64,000 nucleotides of DNA from assembly GCA_905199855.1 (NCBI GenBank), contig CAJKHY010000001.1, positions 1 through 64,000 of the forward strand, written 5' to 3'. The notes beneath the pieces are model-generated. The model searched no databases, had not been told where the DNA came from, and saw only the letters and a list, made by a program, of their open reading frames with translations. The stretch is from an uncultured Clostridium sp. (GTDB lineage Bacteria > Bacillota_I > Bacilli_A > RF39 > UBA660). The translations under genes and the position numbers were made by a program. Positions 53,369-62,724 of this stretch are shown piece after piece; position 1 is the first letter of the stretch, and the number at the start of each line of letters is the position of its first letter.

Positions 53369-53731
53369 CTAAAACTCTTTAATAAATTTAATTGGTTCTT
53401 CAAATGTAACAAAATCCAAGTAAATCATTAAAATTAAATACCATTCCCCGTTAGTAGGATTACTTAAGATAATATGATCCCTTCCTGCTTGCTCAATTAC
53501 TCCCGTAAAAAGTTTATCCTTATAATCTTCACTACCAGGAATTGTTACATATACTTTAGCCATTTTCCCCTTATTTAACCTAAGAATGTTCTCAATATAT
53601 GACATCTCCTCATCATTAGTGAAAACATTTTGAGCCTCATAACTAGGTACACTTTGTTGGTTTGGAATAGTATTATTATTTAAACCAGTACCAGGGAAAG
53701 TAGGATTACTACCATAATAACCATTGTTCAT
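53369..53731 (-). CDS. gerQ: Spore coat protein GerQ
   Basis: 120 aa. N-terminal Asn/Gln/Pro-rich tail, then YIENILRLNKGKMAKVYVTIPG, FTGVIEQAGRDHIILSNP and YLILMIYLDFVTFEEPI, the compact GerQ domain. In Bacillus GerQ is cross-linked by transglutaminase into the coat and holds the cortex hydrolase CwlJ; the Gln/Lys-bearing tail fits that. It lies close to ung, as in B. subtilis. AAGGAA precedes the ATG. Confidence 0.88.
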   Translation of the reverse strand: MNNGYYGSNPTFPGTGLNNNTIPNQQSVPSYEAQNVFTNDEEMSYIENILRLNKGKMAKVYVTIPGSEDYKDKLFTGVIEQAGRDHIILSNPTNGEWYLILMIYLDFVTFEEPIKFIKEF

Positions 53732-53835
53732 AAAATCATTCCTTTCTTTAAAAATTATATGAATAAGTTAAGTAAAATATGAAAAATTTTGGTTTCAAAA
53801 TAAAAATGTAGTATAATGTCATTAGGGTGTTATAT

Positions 53836-54609
53836 ATGAGCATAATCAAATATATTATTAATATTTATTCAAACAATCCTAAATCATTTTGGCTTGCAGC
53901 TACTTTAGGACTATTTTGTGTATTAATGAAAATATATTATCCTAAATTTAGAGGATTTATGGGTGAGTTTTGGGTAAAACTTGAATTAAAAAAATTATCT
54001 AACAAAAATTATGTGGTTTTAAATGATATAATGATTAAGGACGAATATGGAACACACCAAATAGACCATATTGTTTTATCTAATCATGGTATCTTTGTTA
54101 TTGAAATGAAAAATTATTATGGCTTAATAACTGGAAGAGAATACGATTCCAAGTGGTGCCAACATTTAGGAAAAACAAAGCATTATTTTATGAATCCTAT
54201 TTATCAAAACTATGGGCACATTAAAACATTATCAAAATTACTAAATATAGATGAAAGATATTTTGTTTCAATTATTTGCTTTTCTAATCAAGCAAAAATT
54301 AAGGTAAACACTAAGAATGTAGTAATTCAATTGGATTATTTAGTGGATAAAATATTAGAATTTAAAGAGATAACTTTAGCCAAGGATATAATTAATATAA
54401 ATAATGTTATTAAAATTAATAATATTACTGATAGAGAAATAAGAAAAAAACATATTAAAGGCATCCACCACAAAATAGAAAACAATAATAAATTAGTAAA
54501 CAATATGACTTGTCCTATATGTGGTGGCACATTGGTTACAAGAGAAGGAAAGTATGGAAAATTTATTGGGTGTTCTAACTATCCAAAATGTTATTATAAA
54601 AAGAAATAA
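53836..54609 (+). CDS. NERD-domain protein with C-terminal topoisomerase-type zinc finger
   Basis: 257 aa. One N-terminal TM (about 15-35), NERD nuclease-related domain (GEFWVKLELKKL, QIDHIVLSNHGIFVIEMKNYYG: the Asp and ExK of the nuclease fold are visible), and a four-Cys finger at the end (CPICGGTLV ... FIGCSNYPKC) as in topoisomerase I tails. Role unknown; such fusions are taken as membrane-linked DNA processing or defence proteins. Expressed from a TATAAT at 53813. Confidence 0.85.
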   Translation: MSIIKYIINIYSNNPKSFWLAATLGLFCVLMKIYYPKFRGFMGEFWVKLELKKLSNKNYVVLNDIMIKDEYGTHQIDHIVLSNHGIFVIEMKNYYGLITGREYDSKWCQHLGKTKHYFMNPIYQNYGHIKTLSKLLNIDERYFVSIICFSNQAKIKVNTKNVVIQLDYLVDKILEFKEITLAKDIININNVIKINNITDREIRKKHIKGIHHKIENNNKLVNNMTCPICGGTLVTREGKYGKFIGCSNYPKCYYKKK

Positions 54610-54669
54610 TTTTTCCTTTATAAAACAAAAAAAATGTAGTATAATGTTTCTAAGGTTGAAGGTGATTAT

Positions 54670-55233
54670 ATGAATATAAGAGTAGGAGTTTCTAATAGAC
54701 ACGTTCATTTACTTGAAAGTGATTATGAAATATTATTTGGGAAAAACAGTCGTTTAACAAAAAGAAACGATTTATCACAAGATGATGAGTTCGCATCAAA
54801 TGATGTTGTAACTATAAAAACAGAAGCAGGGGTCCTAAATAATGTAAGAGTTTTAGGTCCATTTCGTAATTATACACAAGTAGAAGTATCTAAAACAGAC
54901 ACCTATACATTAAAAATTAATCCTGCATATGCTTCATCAGGTCATTTTGAAGATGCCAGTGTCGTTACTATTATAGGACCAAAAGGCAAAGTTACCAAAA
55001 AATGTTGTATCTTAGCAGTTAGACATATTCATGTTAACAATATTGATGATACATATCATGATAACCAAAAAGTAAGTGTTATTATTGATACCATAAAAGG
55101 TGGTATAATGGATAATGTATATATCAAAAAAGGCAAAGGTTATCACTTTGAACTTCATCTAGATACCGATGATGCCAATGCCTTCGATTTAAAAAACGGA
55201 GATTATGTAAGAATTATAGATGAGGAAGTGTAA
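54670..55233 (+). CDS. PduL-type phosphotransacylase
   Basis: 187 aa. RVGVSNRHVHL and AVRHIHVN are the two His motifs that bind zinc in PduL/EutD-II phosphate propanoyl- or acetyltransferases; LRxxDLSQ-like KRNDLSQDDEFA and LGPFRNYTQVEVSKTD are typical. No encapsulation peptide or microcompartment genes are nearby, so this is probably the housekeeping phosphotransacetylase that yields acetyl phosphate. GGTGAT precedes the ATG. The NifS-like gene follows by 2 bp. Confidence 0.88.
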   Translation: MNIRVGVSNRHVHLLESDYEILFGKNSRLTKRNDLSQDDEFASNDVVTIKTEAGVLNNVRVLGPFRNYTQVEVSKTDTYTLKINPAYASSGHFEDASVVTIIGPKGKVTKKCCILAVRHIHVNNIDDTYHDNQKVSVIIDTIKGGIMDNVYIKKGKGYHFELHLDTDDANAFDLKNGDYVRIIDEEV

Positions 55234-55235
55234 AA

Positions 55236-56357
55236 ATGACATATTTAGATTATTCGGCAACCACGCCAATTAGAAAAGAAGTATTAGATATATATAACAA
55301 AGTATCCCTAGAATATCCTGGGAACTCTAATTCTTTGCATTCCTTAGGCGTAAAAAGTAAAGAATTAGAAGATAAATGCACCAAAATAATCAGTAATTTA
55401 CTCAAAGTAAAACAAAATGAGATCATATATACCTCCGGTGCCAGTGAATCAAACAATACTGCAATTAAAGGAATATGTTTCAAATACCAAAATCGTGGTA
55501 AACACATCATAACCACATATTTAGAACATTCTTCTATCATAGCCCCCTTAAATTATTTAAGTGATTTAGGCTTTGAAGTAGATTTTGTTAACATCAAAGA
55601 AAATGGTTTAGTAGATGTGGAACACCTAAAAAGCCTACTTAGAGACGATACAATTTTAGTTAGCATATGTGCCGTTGACAGTGAAATAGGACTCGTAGAA
55701 CCAATAAATGAAATTGCAAATATTTTAAAAGAATATCCTAAATGCTTTTTCCATGTAGATTGTACCCAAGCCTTAGGCAAAATAGATATTGATTTTACCA
55801 ACATTGATTTAGCTAGCATGTCAGCCCATAAAATATTTGGACCAAAAGGAATTGGCTTACTTATCAAAAAAGAAAATATTGTAATTGAACCACTTATTCA
55901 CGGAGGGAAAAGTACAACACCATATAGAAGTGGCACACCACCATTACCTTTAATCGCAGGACTTACCAAAGCCCTAGAACTAAGCATTCCAAACGTAGAT
56001 AAAAACTATGACTATATAAAAAAGTTAAGTGATAAAGTAAAAGAAAAACTTAGTACATACAAAATCGTTCATATAAATAGTACTAGTAATTCTATTCCCC
56101 ATACCATTAATTTTAGTTTAAAAAACATCAAACCAGAAACATTCATCCATGCCTTAGAAGAAAAAGAAATATATATATCAACCAAAAGTGCTTGTTCCAA
56201 GAGTGATTCGATATCTAAAAGTGTATTAGCTTTAACCAACGATTATGAATTATCAAATACAACCCTAAGAATTAGCATATCTTGCATGACAACAGAAAGT
56301 GAAATTGATTATTTCCTATCTACATTTGATGAATGTATAAATAAACTAAATTTATGA
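55236..56357 (+). CDS. Cysteine desulfurase, NifS/IscS family
   Basis: 373 aa. PLP enzyme that takes sulfur from cysteine. YLDYSATTPIRKEV, TSGASESNNTAIKG, ASMSAHKIFGPKGIG (PLP lysine) and STKSACSKSDS (catalytic Cys loop). The Cys loop is of the long, flexible group I type. TGA stop. Stands in a run PduL-NifS-thioredoxin-DsbD-like, which suggests sulfur or thiol handling; no thiI or iscU is adjacent. Confidence 0.92.
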   Translation: MTYLDYSATTPIRKEVLDIYNKVSLEYPGNSNSLHSLGVKSKELEDKCTKIISNLLKVKQNEIIYTSGASESNNTAIKGICFKYQNRGKHIITTYLEHSSIIAPLNYLSDLGFEVDFVNIKENGLVDVEHLKSLLRDDTILVSICAVDSEIGLVEPINEIANILKEYPKCFFHVDCTQALGKIDIDFTNIDLASMSAHKIFGPKGIGLLIKKENIVIEPLIHGGKSTTPYRSGTPPLPLIAGLTKALELSIPNVDKNYDYIKKLSDKVKEKLSTYKIVHINSTSNSIPHTINFSLKNIKPETFIHALEEKEIYISTKSACSKSDSISKSVLALTNDYELSNTTLRISISCMTTESEIDYFLSTFDECINKLNL

Positions 56358-56369
56358 GTGAGGTAATTT

Positions 56370-56636
56370 ATGAAAATAATTAAATTTAATGCAATATGGT
56401 GTCCTGGTTGCTTAGTAATGAAATCAAGATGGAAAAAAGTATGTAACGAAATACCTGATCTTGATATTACTAATTATGACTATGATATAGATACAGACAT
56501 GGTAAAAAAATATAATATAGGTAAAATCTTACCCGTAACTATATTTTTAAACAAAGAAGAAGAAGTAGAAAGATTAATTGGAGAAATATCTTATAATAAA
56601 TTAATTGAAACAATTAATAAATATAGAGGCTTTTAA
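56370..56636 (+). CDS. Thioredoxin-like protein
   Basis: 88 aa, shorter than standard thioredoxin. FNAIWCPGCLVMKSRW carries a CPGC active site, and ILPVTIFLN has the cis-Pro. Cytoplasmic. Lies between the NifS-like gene and a membrane thiol transporter fused to a second thioredoxin domain, so the two may form an electron path. Confidence 0.85.
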   Translation: MKIIKFNAIWCPGCLVMKSRWKKVCNEIPDLDITNYDYDIDTDMVKKYNIGKILPVTIFLNKEEEVERLIGEISYNKLIETINKYRGF

Positions 56637-56637
56637 A

Positions 56638-57876
56638 ATGAAAAATAAGTATATAAAATATTTAGTTGTTTTAGTCTTGTCATTATTTACCTTTATACCT
56701 AGTACTAAAGCATTAGAAGAAAATATAGTAAACATCCATTTATTTTATTCTAAAGTATGCCCTCACTGTGCAAAAGAAATAAAAATAATTAATGAATTAG
56801 AAAAGAAATATGATAACTTAAAAGTGTATAAACACGAAACTTCTACTCAAGAAGCATACGAATTACTTAAAAAAGTAGAAGATTACTTTGACATCAAAGT
56901 AAAAACAGTACCATTTACCGTTATTGGAGAAAAGTATTATTCAGGTTACAGTGAAGAAAGCACCAAAAAAGAATTTGTAGAAATAATCGAAGTATATTCC
57001 AAAACTGGGTATAAAGACATAGTAGGAGAGTATATGGGTAATATAGAATTGCCCAAAGAAGAAGTAAATAACAATACTAAAGACAATATTGACGATTTAA
57101 TAAAAGAAGAAAAAAACAATAAAATAGTAAATATTCCCTTAATTGGAAAAGTAAATTTAAAAAATCTAGCAATACCTTTAGTAACCGTAATAATTGGTTT
57201 ATTAGATGGTTTTAATCCATGTGCTATGTGGGTTTTGCTATTCCTAATCAGTATGCTTCTTGGAATAAAAAATAAAAAAAGAATGTGGTCATTAGGACTA
57301 GCATTTATAATAACATCAGCATTAATATATTTTCTATTCATGGTAGCATGGCTAAACATCACAAGCATTATTACCAAAGTAACATTATTTAGAACCGTTA
57401 TAGCTATCATTGCCTTAATTGGAGGAAGTGTTAATTTTTATAGTTATCTAAAAACTAGAAAAGATTCAGGTTGCAATGTCATAGATGATAAAAAAAGAAC
57501 AAAAATATTTGATAAAATAAAAAAATTCACTCATGAAAAAAGTTTTATTTTAGCACTTCTTGGTATTATCTCTTTATCGATAACAGTTAACCTAGTAGAA
57601 CTAGCTTGTTCAGCCGGATTACCTGTCATGTATATAGAAATACTTAATATGAATAATCTAACCAATTTAGAATACTATTTATACATTATCTTATATGTAA
57701 TCTTCTTTATGTTAGATGACATTATTGTCTTTAGCATAGCAATGATATCATTAGAATTAACAGGTTTTTCTACAAAATATGGTAAACTATCTAAATTAAT
57801 CGGGGGTATTTTATTAATAACAATAGGCATCTTAATGCTTATCAAACCAGAATGGTTAATGTTTAATTTTAATTAG
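56638..57876 (+). CDS. Exported thioredoxin domain fused to CcdA/DsbD-like membrane domain
   Basis: 412 aa. Signal peptide or signal anchor (1-25), an outward thioredoxin-like domain with FYSKVCPHCAKEI (CPHC) and VPFTVIG (cis-Pro), a Lys/Asn linker, then six or more TM helices. The membrane part has GFNPCAMWVLLFL and VELACSAGLPVMYIE, the paired Cys of CcdA/DsbD-type electron carriers. It would pass reducing power from cytoplasmic thioredoxin (the gene before it) to outer-face substrates. ATG 56638 with AGAGG upstream. Confidence 0.85.
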   Translation: MKNKYIKYLVVLVLSLFTFIPSTKALEENIVNIHLFYSKVCPHCAKEIKIINELEKKYDNLKVYKHETSTQEAYELLKKVEDYFDIKVKTVPFTVIGEKYYSGYSEESTKKEFVEIIEVYSKTGYKDIVGEYMGNIELPKEEVNNNTKDNIDDLIKEEKNNKIVNIPLIGKVNLKNLAIPLVTVIIGLLDGFNPCAMWVLLFLISMLLGIKNKKRMWSLGLAFIITSALIYFLFMVAWLNITSIITKVTLFRTVIAIIALIGGSVNFYSYLKTRKDSGCNVIDDKKRTKIFDKIKKFTHEKSFILALLGIISLSITVNLVELACSAGLPVMYIEILNMNNLTNLEYYLYIILYVIFFMLDDIIVFSIAMISLELTGFSTKYGKLSKLIGGILLITIGILMLIKPEWLMFNFN

Positions 57877-57886
57877 GAAGTGTAGT

Positions 57887-59809
57887 ATGAAAAAGTTTTA
57901 TCTATTTTTATTCAACTATGGAGTTTTACTATTATTAGAATTTATATATGGGATCTTAACATTTGATAACTTCTCACGTAGCACAATTATTAATATTATT
58001 CTCTTTATGATACCTATTTCTTTAATAATAACAATAATAACCAGTTTATTTAACGAAAAAGTAAATAAAATCATTACCTACGTTATATATGGAATACTAG
58101 GTATTTGGTATAATATTTATTTTGTCTTTGAAAAAATATTTGATTCCTTTTTCTCATTATCAGTATTCAAACTAAGTGATCAAGGTCTAAAATTCGCTGG
58201 TAATGGAATAAGTGGTATATTTAAAAACATCTATGGAGTATTACTACTATTTCTTCCTTTAATACTAGTAATAATACTAAAAAATAAACTAAGTTTTAAA
58301 AAAATGAAATTAAAAGAAATACCATTTTACCTCGTCGCCATAATATTATTCTTCTTTGCATTTGTCTTCAATATAGAAAAACAAAAAGGAGTTGCCTACA
58401 GTGCATATGACTTATATCATAACATCAATGATAATGCTCTAAACATTGAGAAACTTGGCCTAATCAATGCCACATTCATAGATATAGACAGATCCATAAG
58501 AGGCTTTGAAGAGAAAATAATTATAGATAATAAAAGTGATAATAAAGAAAACAAAGATAATAAAGATGAAATATTTGTTTACGAATATAACAAGTTAGAT
58601 ATTGACTTTGCCAGTATCTTAAATAGAGTAAGTGGCGATAATAAAACAATTACCAGTTATATTATGAATGACACACCAACCAAACAAAATAAATATACAG
58701 GAATATTTAAAGACAAAAACCTAATATATATAACCGCGGAAAGCTTTAGTGAAATCGCCGTTTCAAAAGAACTTACCCCAACATTATATAAACTAGTTAA
58801 TGACGGATTCCAGTTCACTAACTATTATTCCTCTAATAACTTAAGCACCATAGGCGGAGAGTTTCAATCCCTAACTGGACTCTATGCCAATAACACAATA
58901 CTTAGAACATGGCGCAATGGAAACAATTATTTCCCTTATGGACTCGCCACGATGTTTAAAAATGAAGGATATCAAACATATGCTTACCATGATCATTCAT
59001 ATACCTTCCAAGATAGAAACAAATATATAAAATCAATGGGCTTTGATAACTTTAAAGCTTGTTACAATGGCCTAGAGAAACTCATTAATTGTAAGCAGTG
59101 GCCAGAAAGTGATGTTGAAATGATTGAACAAACCGCCAGTGATTACCTTGACAATGACAAATTCATGGCATATTACATGACAGTATCTGGACATTTTGAA
59201 TATAACTGGGGTAACAAAATGAGCAAAAAACATTATGAAGAAGTAAAAGATTTACCTTACAGTGAACCAGTTAAAGCCTACCTAGCCACCCAAATAGAAT
59301 TAGACAAAGCATTAGAACTATTAATTAACAAACTAGAAGAAAAAGGCAAATTAGATGATACAGTTATAGTCTTACTTTGTGATCATTATCCATATGGATT
59401 AAAAATAGAAGAAATTAACGAAGTATCCAACTATCAAAGAGATACCGTAGTAGAAGTAAATAGCAATAACCTAATAATATGGAATAACAAAATAAAAAAG
59501 ACAACAGTTGATAAAGTAGCCATGTCTATTGATGTAATACCTACCGTATATAACTTATTTGGATTAAAATACGATTCCAGATTATTCATGGGCAAAGATA
59601 TTTTTAGTGATAGTGAAGGAATAGCATTCTTTAAAAACAGAAGTTGGGTGACAGAAAAAGGAACTTATTTAACAAGTGGCAACAAAATGATAAACAACAG
59701 TGAAGAAGTAAGCGAAGATTACATCAAAAATATTAGTAATATCGTAGCCAATAGAATGAACATGAGCAGACTAATAGTCAAAACTAATTATTATAATGTA
59801 TTAAAATAA
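57887..59809 (+). CDS. LTA synthase-family membrane sulfatase-fold protein
   Basis: 640 aa. Five TM helices (1-170), then an extracellular alkaline-phosphatase/sulfatase domain: LIYITAESFSEIA (metal Glu), NLSTIGGEFQ (catalytic Thr), YMTVSGHFEY, and VLLCDHYPYG (Asp-His). The layout is that of LtaS/YfnI/YqgS, which transfer glycerol phosphate from phosphatidylglycerol. An Asn/Lys/Asp-rich linker lies at about 215-230. AGGAAG precedes the ATG. Second transfer enzyme (YvgJ-like primase) not excluded. Confidence 0.88.
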   Translation: MKKFYLFLFNYGVLLLLEFIYGILTFDNFSRSTIINIILFMIPISLIITIITSLFNEKVNKIITYVIYGILGIWYNIYFVFEKIFDSFFSLSVFKLSDQGLKFAGNGISGIFKNIYGVLLLFLPLILVIILKNKLSFKKMKLKEIPFYLVAIILFFFAFVFNIEKQKGVAYSAYDLYHNINDNALNIEKLGLINATFIDIDRSIRGFEEKIIIDNKSDNKENKDNKDEIFVYEYNKLDIDFASILNRVSGDNKTITSYIMNDTPTKQNKYTGIFKDKNLIYITAESFSEIAVSKELTPTLYKLVNDGFQFTNYYSSNNLSTIGGEFQSLTGLYANNTILRTWRNGNNYFPYGLATMFKNEGYQTYAYHDHSYTFQDRNKYIKSMGFDNFKACYNGLEKLINCKQWPESDVEMIEQTASDYLDNDKFMAYYMTVSGHFEYNWGNKMSKKHYEEVKDLPYSEPVKAYLATQIELDKALELLINKLEEKGKLDDTVIVLLCDHYPYGLKIEEINEVSNYQRDTVVEVNSNNLIIWNNKIKKTTVDKVAMSIDVIPTVYNLFGLKYDSRLFMGKDIFSDSEGIAFFKNRSWVTEKGTYLTSGNKMINNSEEVSEDYIKNISNIVANRMNMSRLIVKTNYYNVLK

Positions 59810-59830
59810 ATAACATTAAAATCATATACT

Positions 59831-59856
59831 ATTGCTATGCTGTTATAATTCTAAAA
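59831..59856 (+). repeat. Dispersed intergenic repeat, copy 8 (forward)
   Basis: ATTGCTATGCTGTTATAATT, between two convergent genes. Confidence 0.6.
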
Positions 59857-59909
59857 ATTATCTTATGAACGAAATACCTAAAAAAACTAGGTATTTTTCT
59901 TAATATAAT

Positions 59910-60668
59910 TTAACTTCTCAAAAAACTATCAATAATTAATAAACATTCCATATAATTAGTACTTAAAGGAAAATGATTTGCATTTTTAATAGTAATCAAA
60001 GCCGAATCCTTAATGTACTTATTCATAATCATACCATCACTTATTGGAGTCTCCGTATCATATTCCCCCCATAACAAAATCGTAGGACATTTTATTAAAC
60101 TAAGTTTATCTATATAATTATCATTAACCACCTTTACCAAAGTATTTCTTAAAACAACATTACTATTATTATAATCCCTAGAACCGTATTTTTTCCTCAA
60201 ATCATCAAGCAAATAATTAGCCCTTTTCTCATTATAAAATTTCTTTATTAAGTTTTTTAATAATTTAAACTTATACACCTTATACTTCTTATAAATGCTT
60301 TTCTTTTTATTTATCCCCGCTGAATCAATTAAAATTATCTTATTGGGATTATATTTCCTATTAGTAACAAGATCAATAATCACTTTACCACCAAAAGAAT
60401 GACCAAGTAAAGTAGGGGAATCTATTTTAAAATGCTTAATAAATTCTAAAACTATCTCACTATAATCAGTAGTGTTAAAAGATTCTCTTAATTCACTCTT
60501 ACCAAATCCAGGTAAATCAATAGCATAGATAGAGTAGTTATCCTTCAAATCGTTAATAAGATTATTAAAATAATTCAAATTAAGCCCCCAACCATGTAAA
60601 AGAACCAAATTCTTACCATGACCAACATGTGTATAATTAATATTAATACCTAAAATATTCACTTGCAT
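59910..60668 (-). CDS. Alpha/beta hydrolase
   Basis: 252 aa. LVLLHGWGLN (oxyanion loop), LGHSFGGKV with the nucleophile Ser, LLWGEYDTETP with the acid, and ANHFPLSTN with the His: a complete catalytic triad in the usual order. Similar to MenH/BioH-type esterases but substrate unknown. AGGTGAAT precedes the ATG. Confidence 0.88.
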   Translation of the reverse strand: MQVNILGININYTHVGHGKNLVLLHGWGLNLNYFNNLINDLKDNYSIYAIDLPGFGKSELRESFNTTDYSEIVLEFIKHFKIDSPTLLGHSFGGKVIIDLVTNRKYNPNKIILIDSAGINKKKSIYKKYKVYKFKLLKNLIKKFYNEKRANYLLDDLRKKYGSRDYNNSNVVLRNTLVKVVNDNYIDKLSLIKCPTILLWGEYDTETPISDGMIMNKYIKDSALITIKNANHFPLSTNYMECLLIIDSFLRS

Positions 60669-60711
60669 AAATTCACCTAATAAATTCTATGTTAAAAGTT
60701 TAAAAAAATGT

Positions 60712-60740
60712 TTGACAAATAATTGCTTTTAATATACAAT
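60712..60740 (+). promoter_or_regulatory. tRNA-Ser promoter
   Basis: TTGACA, 17 bp, TACAAT; start about 10 bp before the mature tRNA. Confidence 0.8.
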
Positions 60741-60755
60741 ATTAATATGGCAGAT

Positions 60756-60846
60756 GGAGTAGTACTCAAGAGGCTGAAGAGGCGCCCCTGCTAAGGGTGT
60801 AGACTGGGAAACTGGTGCGAGAGTTCAAATCTCTCCTACTCCGCCA
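60756..60846 (+). tRNA. tRNA-Ser (GCU)
   Basis: Acceptor GGAGTAG pairs with CTACTCC, discriminator G, encoded CCA. Anticodon loop CTGCTAA gives GCU; long variable arm (GACTGGGAAACTGGT) as in serine tRNAs; T loop GTTCAAATC. Length 91. Confidence 0.95.
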
Positions 60847-60864
60847 TTTATATTTGTAAGTAGT

Positions 60865-60888
60865 AATCCGATAAGGATTTTTATTTTC
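60865..60888 (+). terminator. tRNA-Ser terminator
   Basis: AATCC-GATAA-GGATT with a T-rich tail. Confidence 0.7.
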
Positions 60889-60910
60889 TCTAAGAAAGGG
60901 TGGGTTATAT

Positions 60911-61288
60911 ATGAATGAATTTAGTCCTAGTAAGTTTTTAAATGGTGAAATAAATATAGATAATTGTAATCATGAAGTAGTTTTCAAAAGTAGTAACGAT
61001 GAAGGAGGAACAGGACCTTATTTCTATTACTGTCCAATCTGTTCCTCTAACATAATTCAAAGTGTCAGCAGTGGTTTTGAAAATAATCGATGCGTTTACA
61101 TAACTGATGCTACTAGAACTAAAGATATTCATTATATCAAAGGTTTCATAACATCACTTGCTTATTGCAATAAAGATAAAGAATATTTTAATTTAAATAG
61201 ATATTTTATAAAACACAAAGAAGAAATAAAAAATGAATTAGATAAAATAAATAATAGCACCAATAATAAAAAACTTATTAAAAAATAA
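60911..61288 (+). CDS. Hypothetical protein with Cys/His cluster
   Basis: 125 aa, soluble. CNHEVVF and YYCPICSSNI about 20 residues apart could hold a zinc ion (C/H...CxxC). C-terminal half is a Lys-rich helix. No family recognised. GAAAGGGTGGG precedes the ATG. Followed after 9 bp by the ybaK-like gene. Confidence 0.6.
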   Translation: MNEFSPSKFLNGEINIDNCNHEVVFKSSNDEGGTGPYFYYCPICSSNIIQSVSSGFENNRCVYITDATRTKDIHYIKGFITSLAYCNKDKEYFNLNRYFIKHKEEIKNELDKINNSTNNKKLIKK

Positions 61289-61297
61289 GAGGTTAAT

Positions 61298-61771
61298 ATG
61301 AGTATTACAAGTGTAAAAAAACATTTAAGCAAATATAACAAAGATAAAGATATAATCATACTAAATGAAAGCAGTGCAACCGTTTTAGAGGCAGCTCATG
61401 CATTAAATACCTTACCTGAAAGAATAGCCAAAACCATTTCCTTAAAAAATGGTGATGATAAAATAATACTTATCCTTATGGCGGGTAACATGAAACTAGA
61501 TAATGCAAAATTTAAAAACACATTTGGCTTTAAACCTAGAATGCTAAACAAAGAAGAAGCCTTAATTCATACAGGACATCCCGTTGGAGGAATATGTCCA
61601 TTTGGTTTGAAAGAAGAATCAGATATCTACCTAGACATATCTTTAAAAAAATATGATACTGTCTTTCCAGCATGTGGTAGTTGTAATTCGGCAATTGAAC
61701 TCAGCATAAAAGAATTAGAAGAAATAATACCAACAAATAAATATGTTGATGTATGCAAGCCTATCGATTAG
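61298..61771 (+). CDS. YbaK/EbsC-type aminoacyl-tRNA deacylase
   Basis: 157 aa. VLEAAHALNTLPERIAKTISL (conserved K), GHPVGGICPFGL and VFPACGSCNSAIELS match the Cys-tRNA(Pro)/Cys deacylase group. Cleaves mischarged aminoacyl-tRNA. GAGG precedes the ATG. A hairpin overlaps the stop, and tRNA-Thr begins 9 bp later. Confidence 0.88.
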   Translation: MSITSVKKHLSKYNKDKDIIILNESSATVLEAAHALNTLPERIAKTISLKNGDDKIILILMAGNMKLDNAKFKNTFGFKPRMLNKEEALIHTGHPVGGICPFGLKEESDIYLDISLKKYDTVFPACGSCNSAIELSIKELEEIIPTNKYVDVCKPID

Positions 61772-61777
61772 GCTTTT
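61758..61777 (+). terminator. Terminator overlapping the ybaK-like stop
   Basis: AGCCTA-TCGAT-TAGGCT then TTT; the TAG stop is in the right arm. Confidence 0.6.
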
Positions 61778-61779
61778 AA

Positions 61780-61855
61780 GCTGAAGTAGCTCAGTTGGTA
61801 GAGCAATCCTCTCGTAAGGGATAGGTCGTAGGTTCAAGTCCTATTTTCAGCACCA
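61780..61855 (+). tRNA. tRNA-Thr (CGU)
   Basis: Acceptor GCTGAAG pairs with TTTCAGC (one G-U), discriminator A, encoded CCA. D arm AGCTCAGTTGGTAGAGC, anticodon loop CTCGTAA (CGU), T arm GTAGGTTCAAGTCCTAT. Length 76. Confidence 0.95.
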
Positions 61856-61900
61856 GTAAGCAATCTGACCAAACTTTTAAAGTATTGGATTTAATATAGA

Positions 61901-61936
61901 AAATATCAATTTCTACAAGAAGTTGGTATTTTTTTG
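61901..61936 (+). terminator. tRNA-Thr terminator
   Basis: AAATATCAATTTCT pairs with AGAAGTTGGTATTT, followed by a T-run. Confidence 0.75.
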
Positions 61937-61961
61937 TTAATTAAAGAAAGGACAGGTTTAA

Positions 61962-62231
61962 ATGATTAATATTGTAAAGAAAGAGTTAGAAATCAATAAT
62001 GAATTAAAGAAGAAAATAGAATTTATATGTGGTTTTTGTAACATTACTCCAACAATAATAAATGGTAATATAAGAAAAGTTAGTAAGATAAATTTAAACT
62101 ACATTGAACCTCATAGAATTATTATTAAGAGTGTTACATTACAAGCATTTAATTATTCTAATGAAATATTTATCGAAAATTTATCTAATAAAATCAAATT
62201 ATCAGATTTAGAAACCTTTATAAAAGGTTAA
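61962..62231 (+). CDS. Hypothetical protein, 89 aa
   Basis: Soluble; EFICGFCNITPTIINGNIRKV holds one CxxC. No family recognised. GAAAGGAC precedes the ATG, 30 bp after the tRNA-Thr terminator. Confidence 0.5.
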   Translation: MINIVKKELEINNELKKKIEFICGFCNITPTIINGNIRKVSKINLNYIEPHRIIIKSVTLQAFNYSNEIFIENLSNKIKLSDLETFIKG

Positions 62232-62311
62232 AATAAAATATATAGAATTGTACCAACTTCACTAAAAACTCACCCTATTAGGCTTAAAATGGGTATTTTA
62301 AATTTCGTTAT

Positions 62312-62684
62312 ATGTATAGATTGACACCAGACTTTTGTTATCCTAGTGAAATAATAACAAAGGACATATTAGAAAACACAATATTAACTAATAATGACAT
62401 TAACAGCATCTTAGTAGAAAAAGTTAGTAATACCGAGACTTTAGCGGTCTTAGTTATTAAAATATTAAAAATACATGGGCAAATACTCAATAACCTGCAA
62501 TTTAGATAATGAAAAATATTATTATGAAATAAAATATGATAAAAATTATGAACCCAGTGGGGGAGATGCTTGACTTACTGACCACGTCGACATAGAAAAA
62601 CTAGACAATGCTAATAAAGTCGTAGCCCGTTTAGAAGATTATTTTAAAGACCACGGAGGGTCCTGTATAACGAAAACAAAGTAG
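62312..62684 (+). pseudogene. Decayed pair of small genes
   Basis: A 65-codon frame (62312-62509, MYRLTPDFCYPSEIITKD) lacks a good ribosome site. It overlaps a second frame from ATG 62475 (MGKYSITCNLDNEKYYYEIK) that is stopped by TGA at 62571, after EPSGGDA. The same frame then continues LTDHVDIEKLDNANKVVARLE and ends at 62684. Both look like parts of degraded genes; function unknown. Confidence 0.45.
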
Positions 62685-62724
62685 ATTGTATTATCTTCTT
62701 TTTTTCTTTTTGCTTAATTAATCC

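Noticed and set aside
13909..62684. In-frame TGA at likely Trp positions in three frames (14005, about 34017, 62571), hinting at UGA read as Trp
   Set aside because: All three frames are otherwise unsupported or damaged. Intact genes use TGG for Trp throughout, and TGA ends sortase (overlapping the next ATG), mrnC, ung, the LemA-like and the NifS-like genes. Simple TGG-to-TGA decay is enough.
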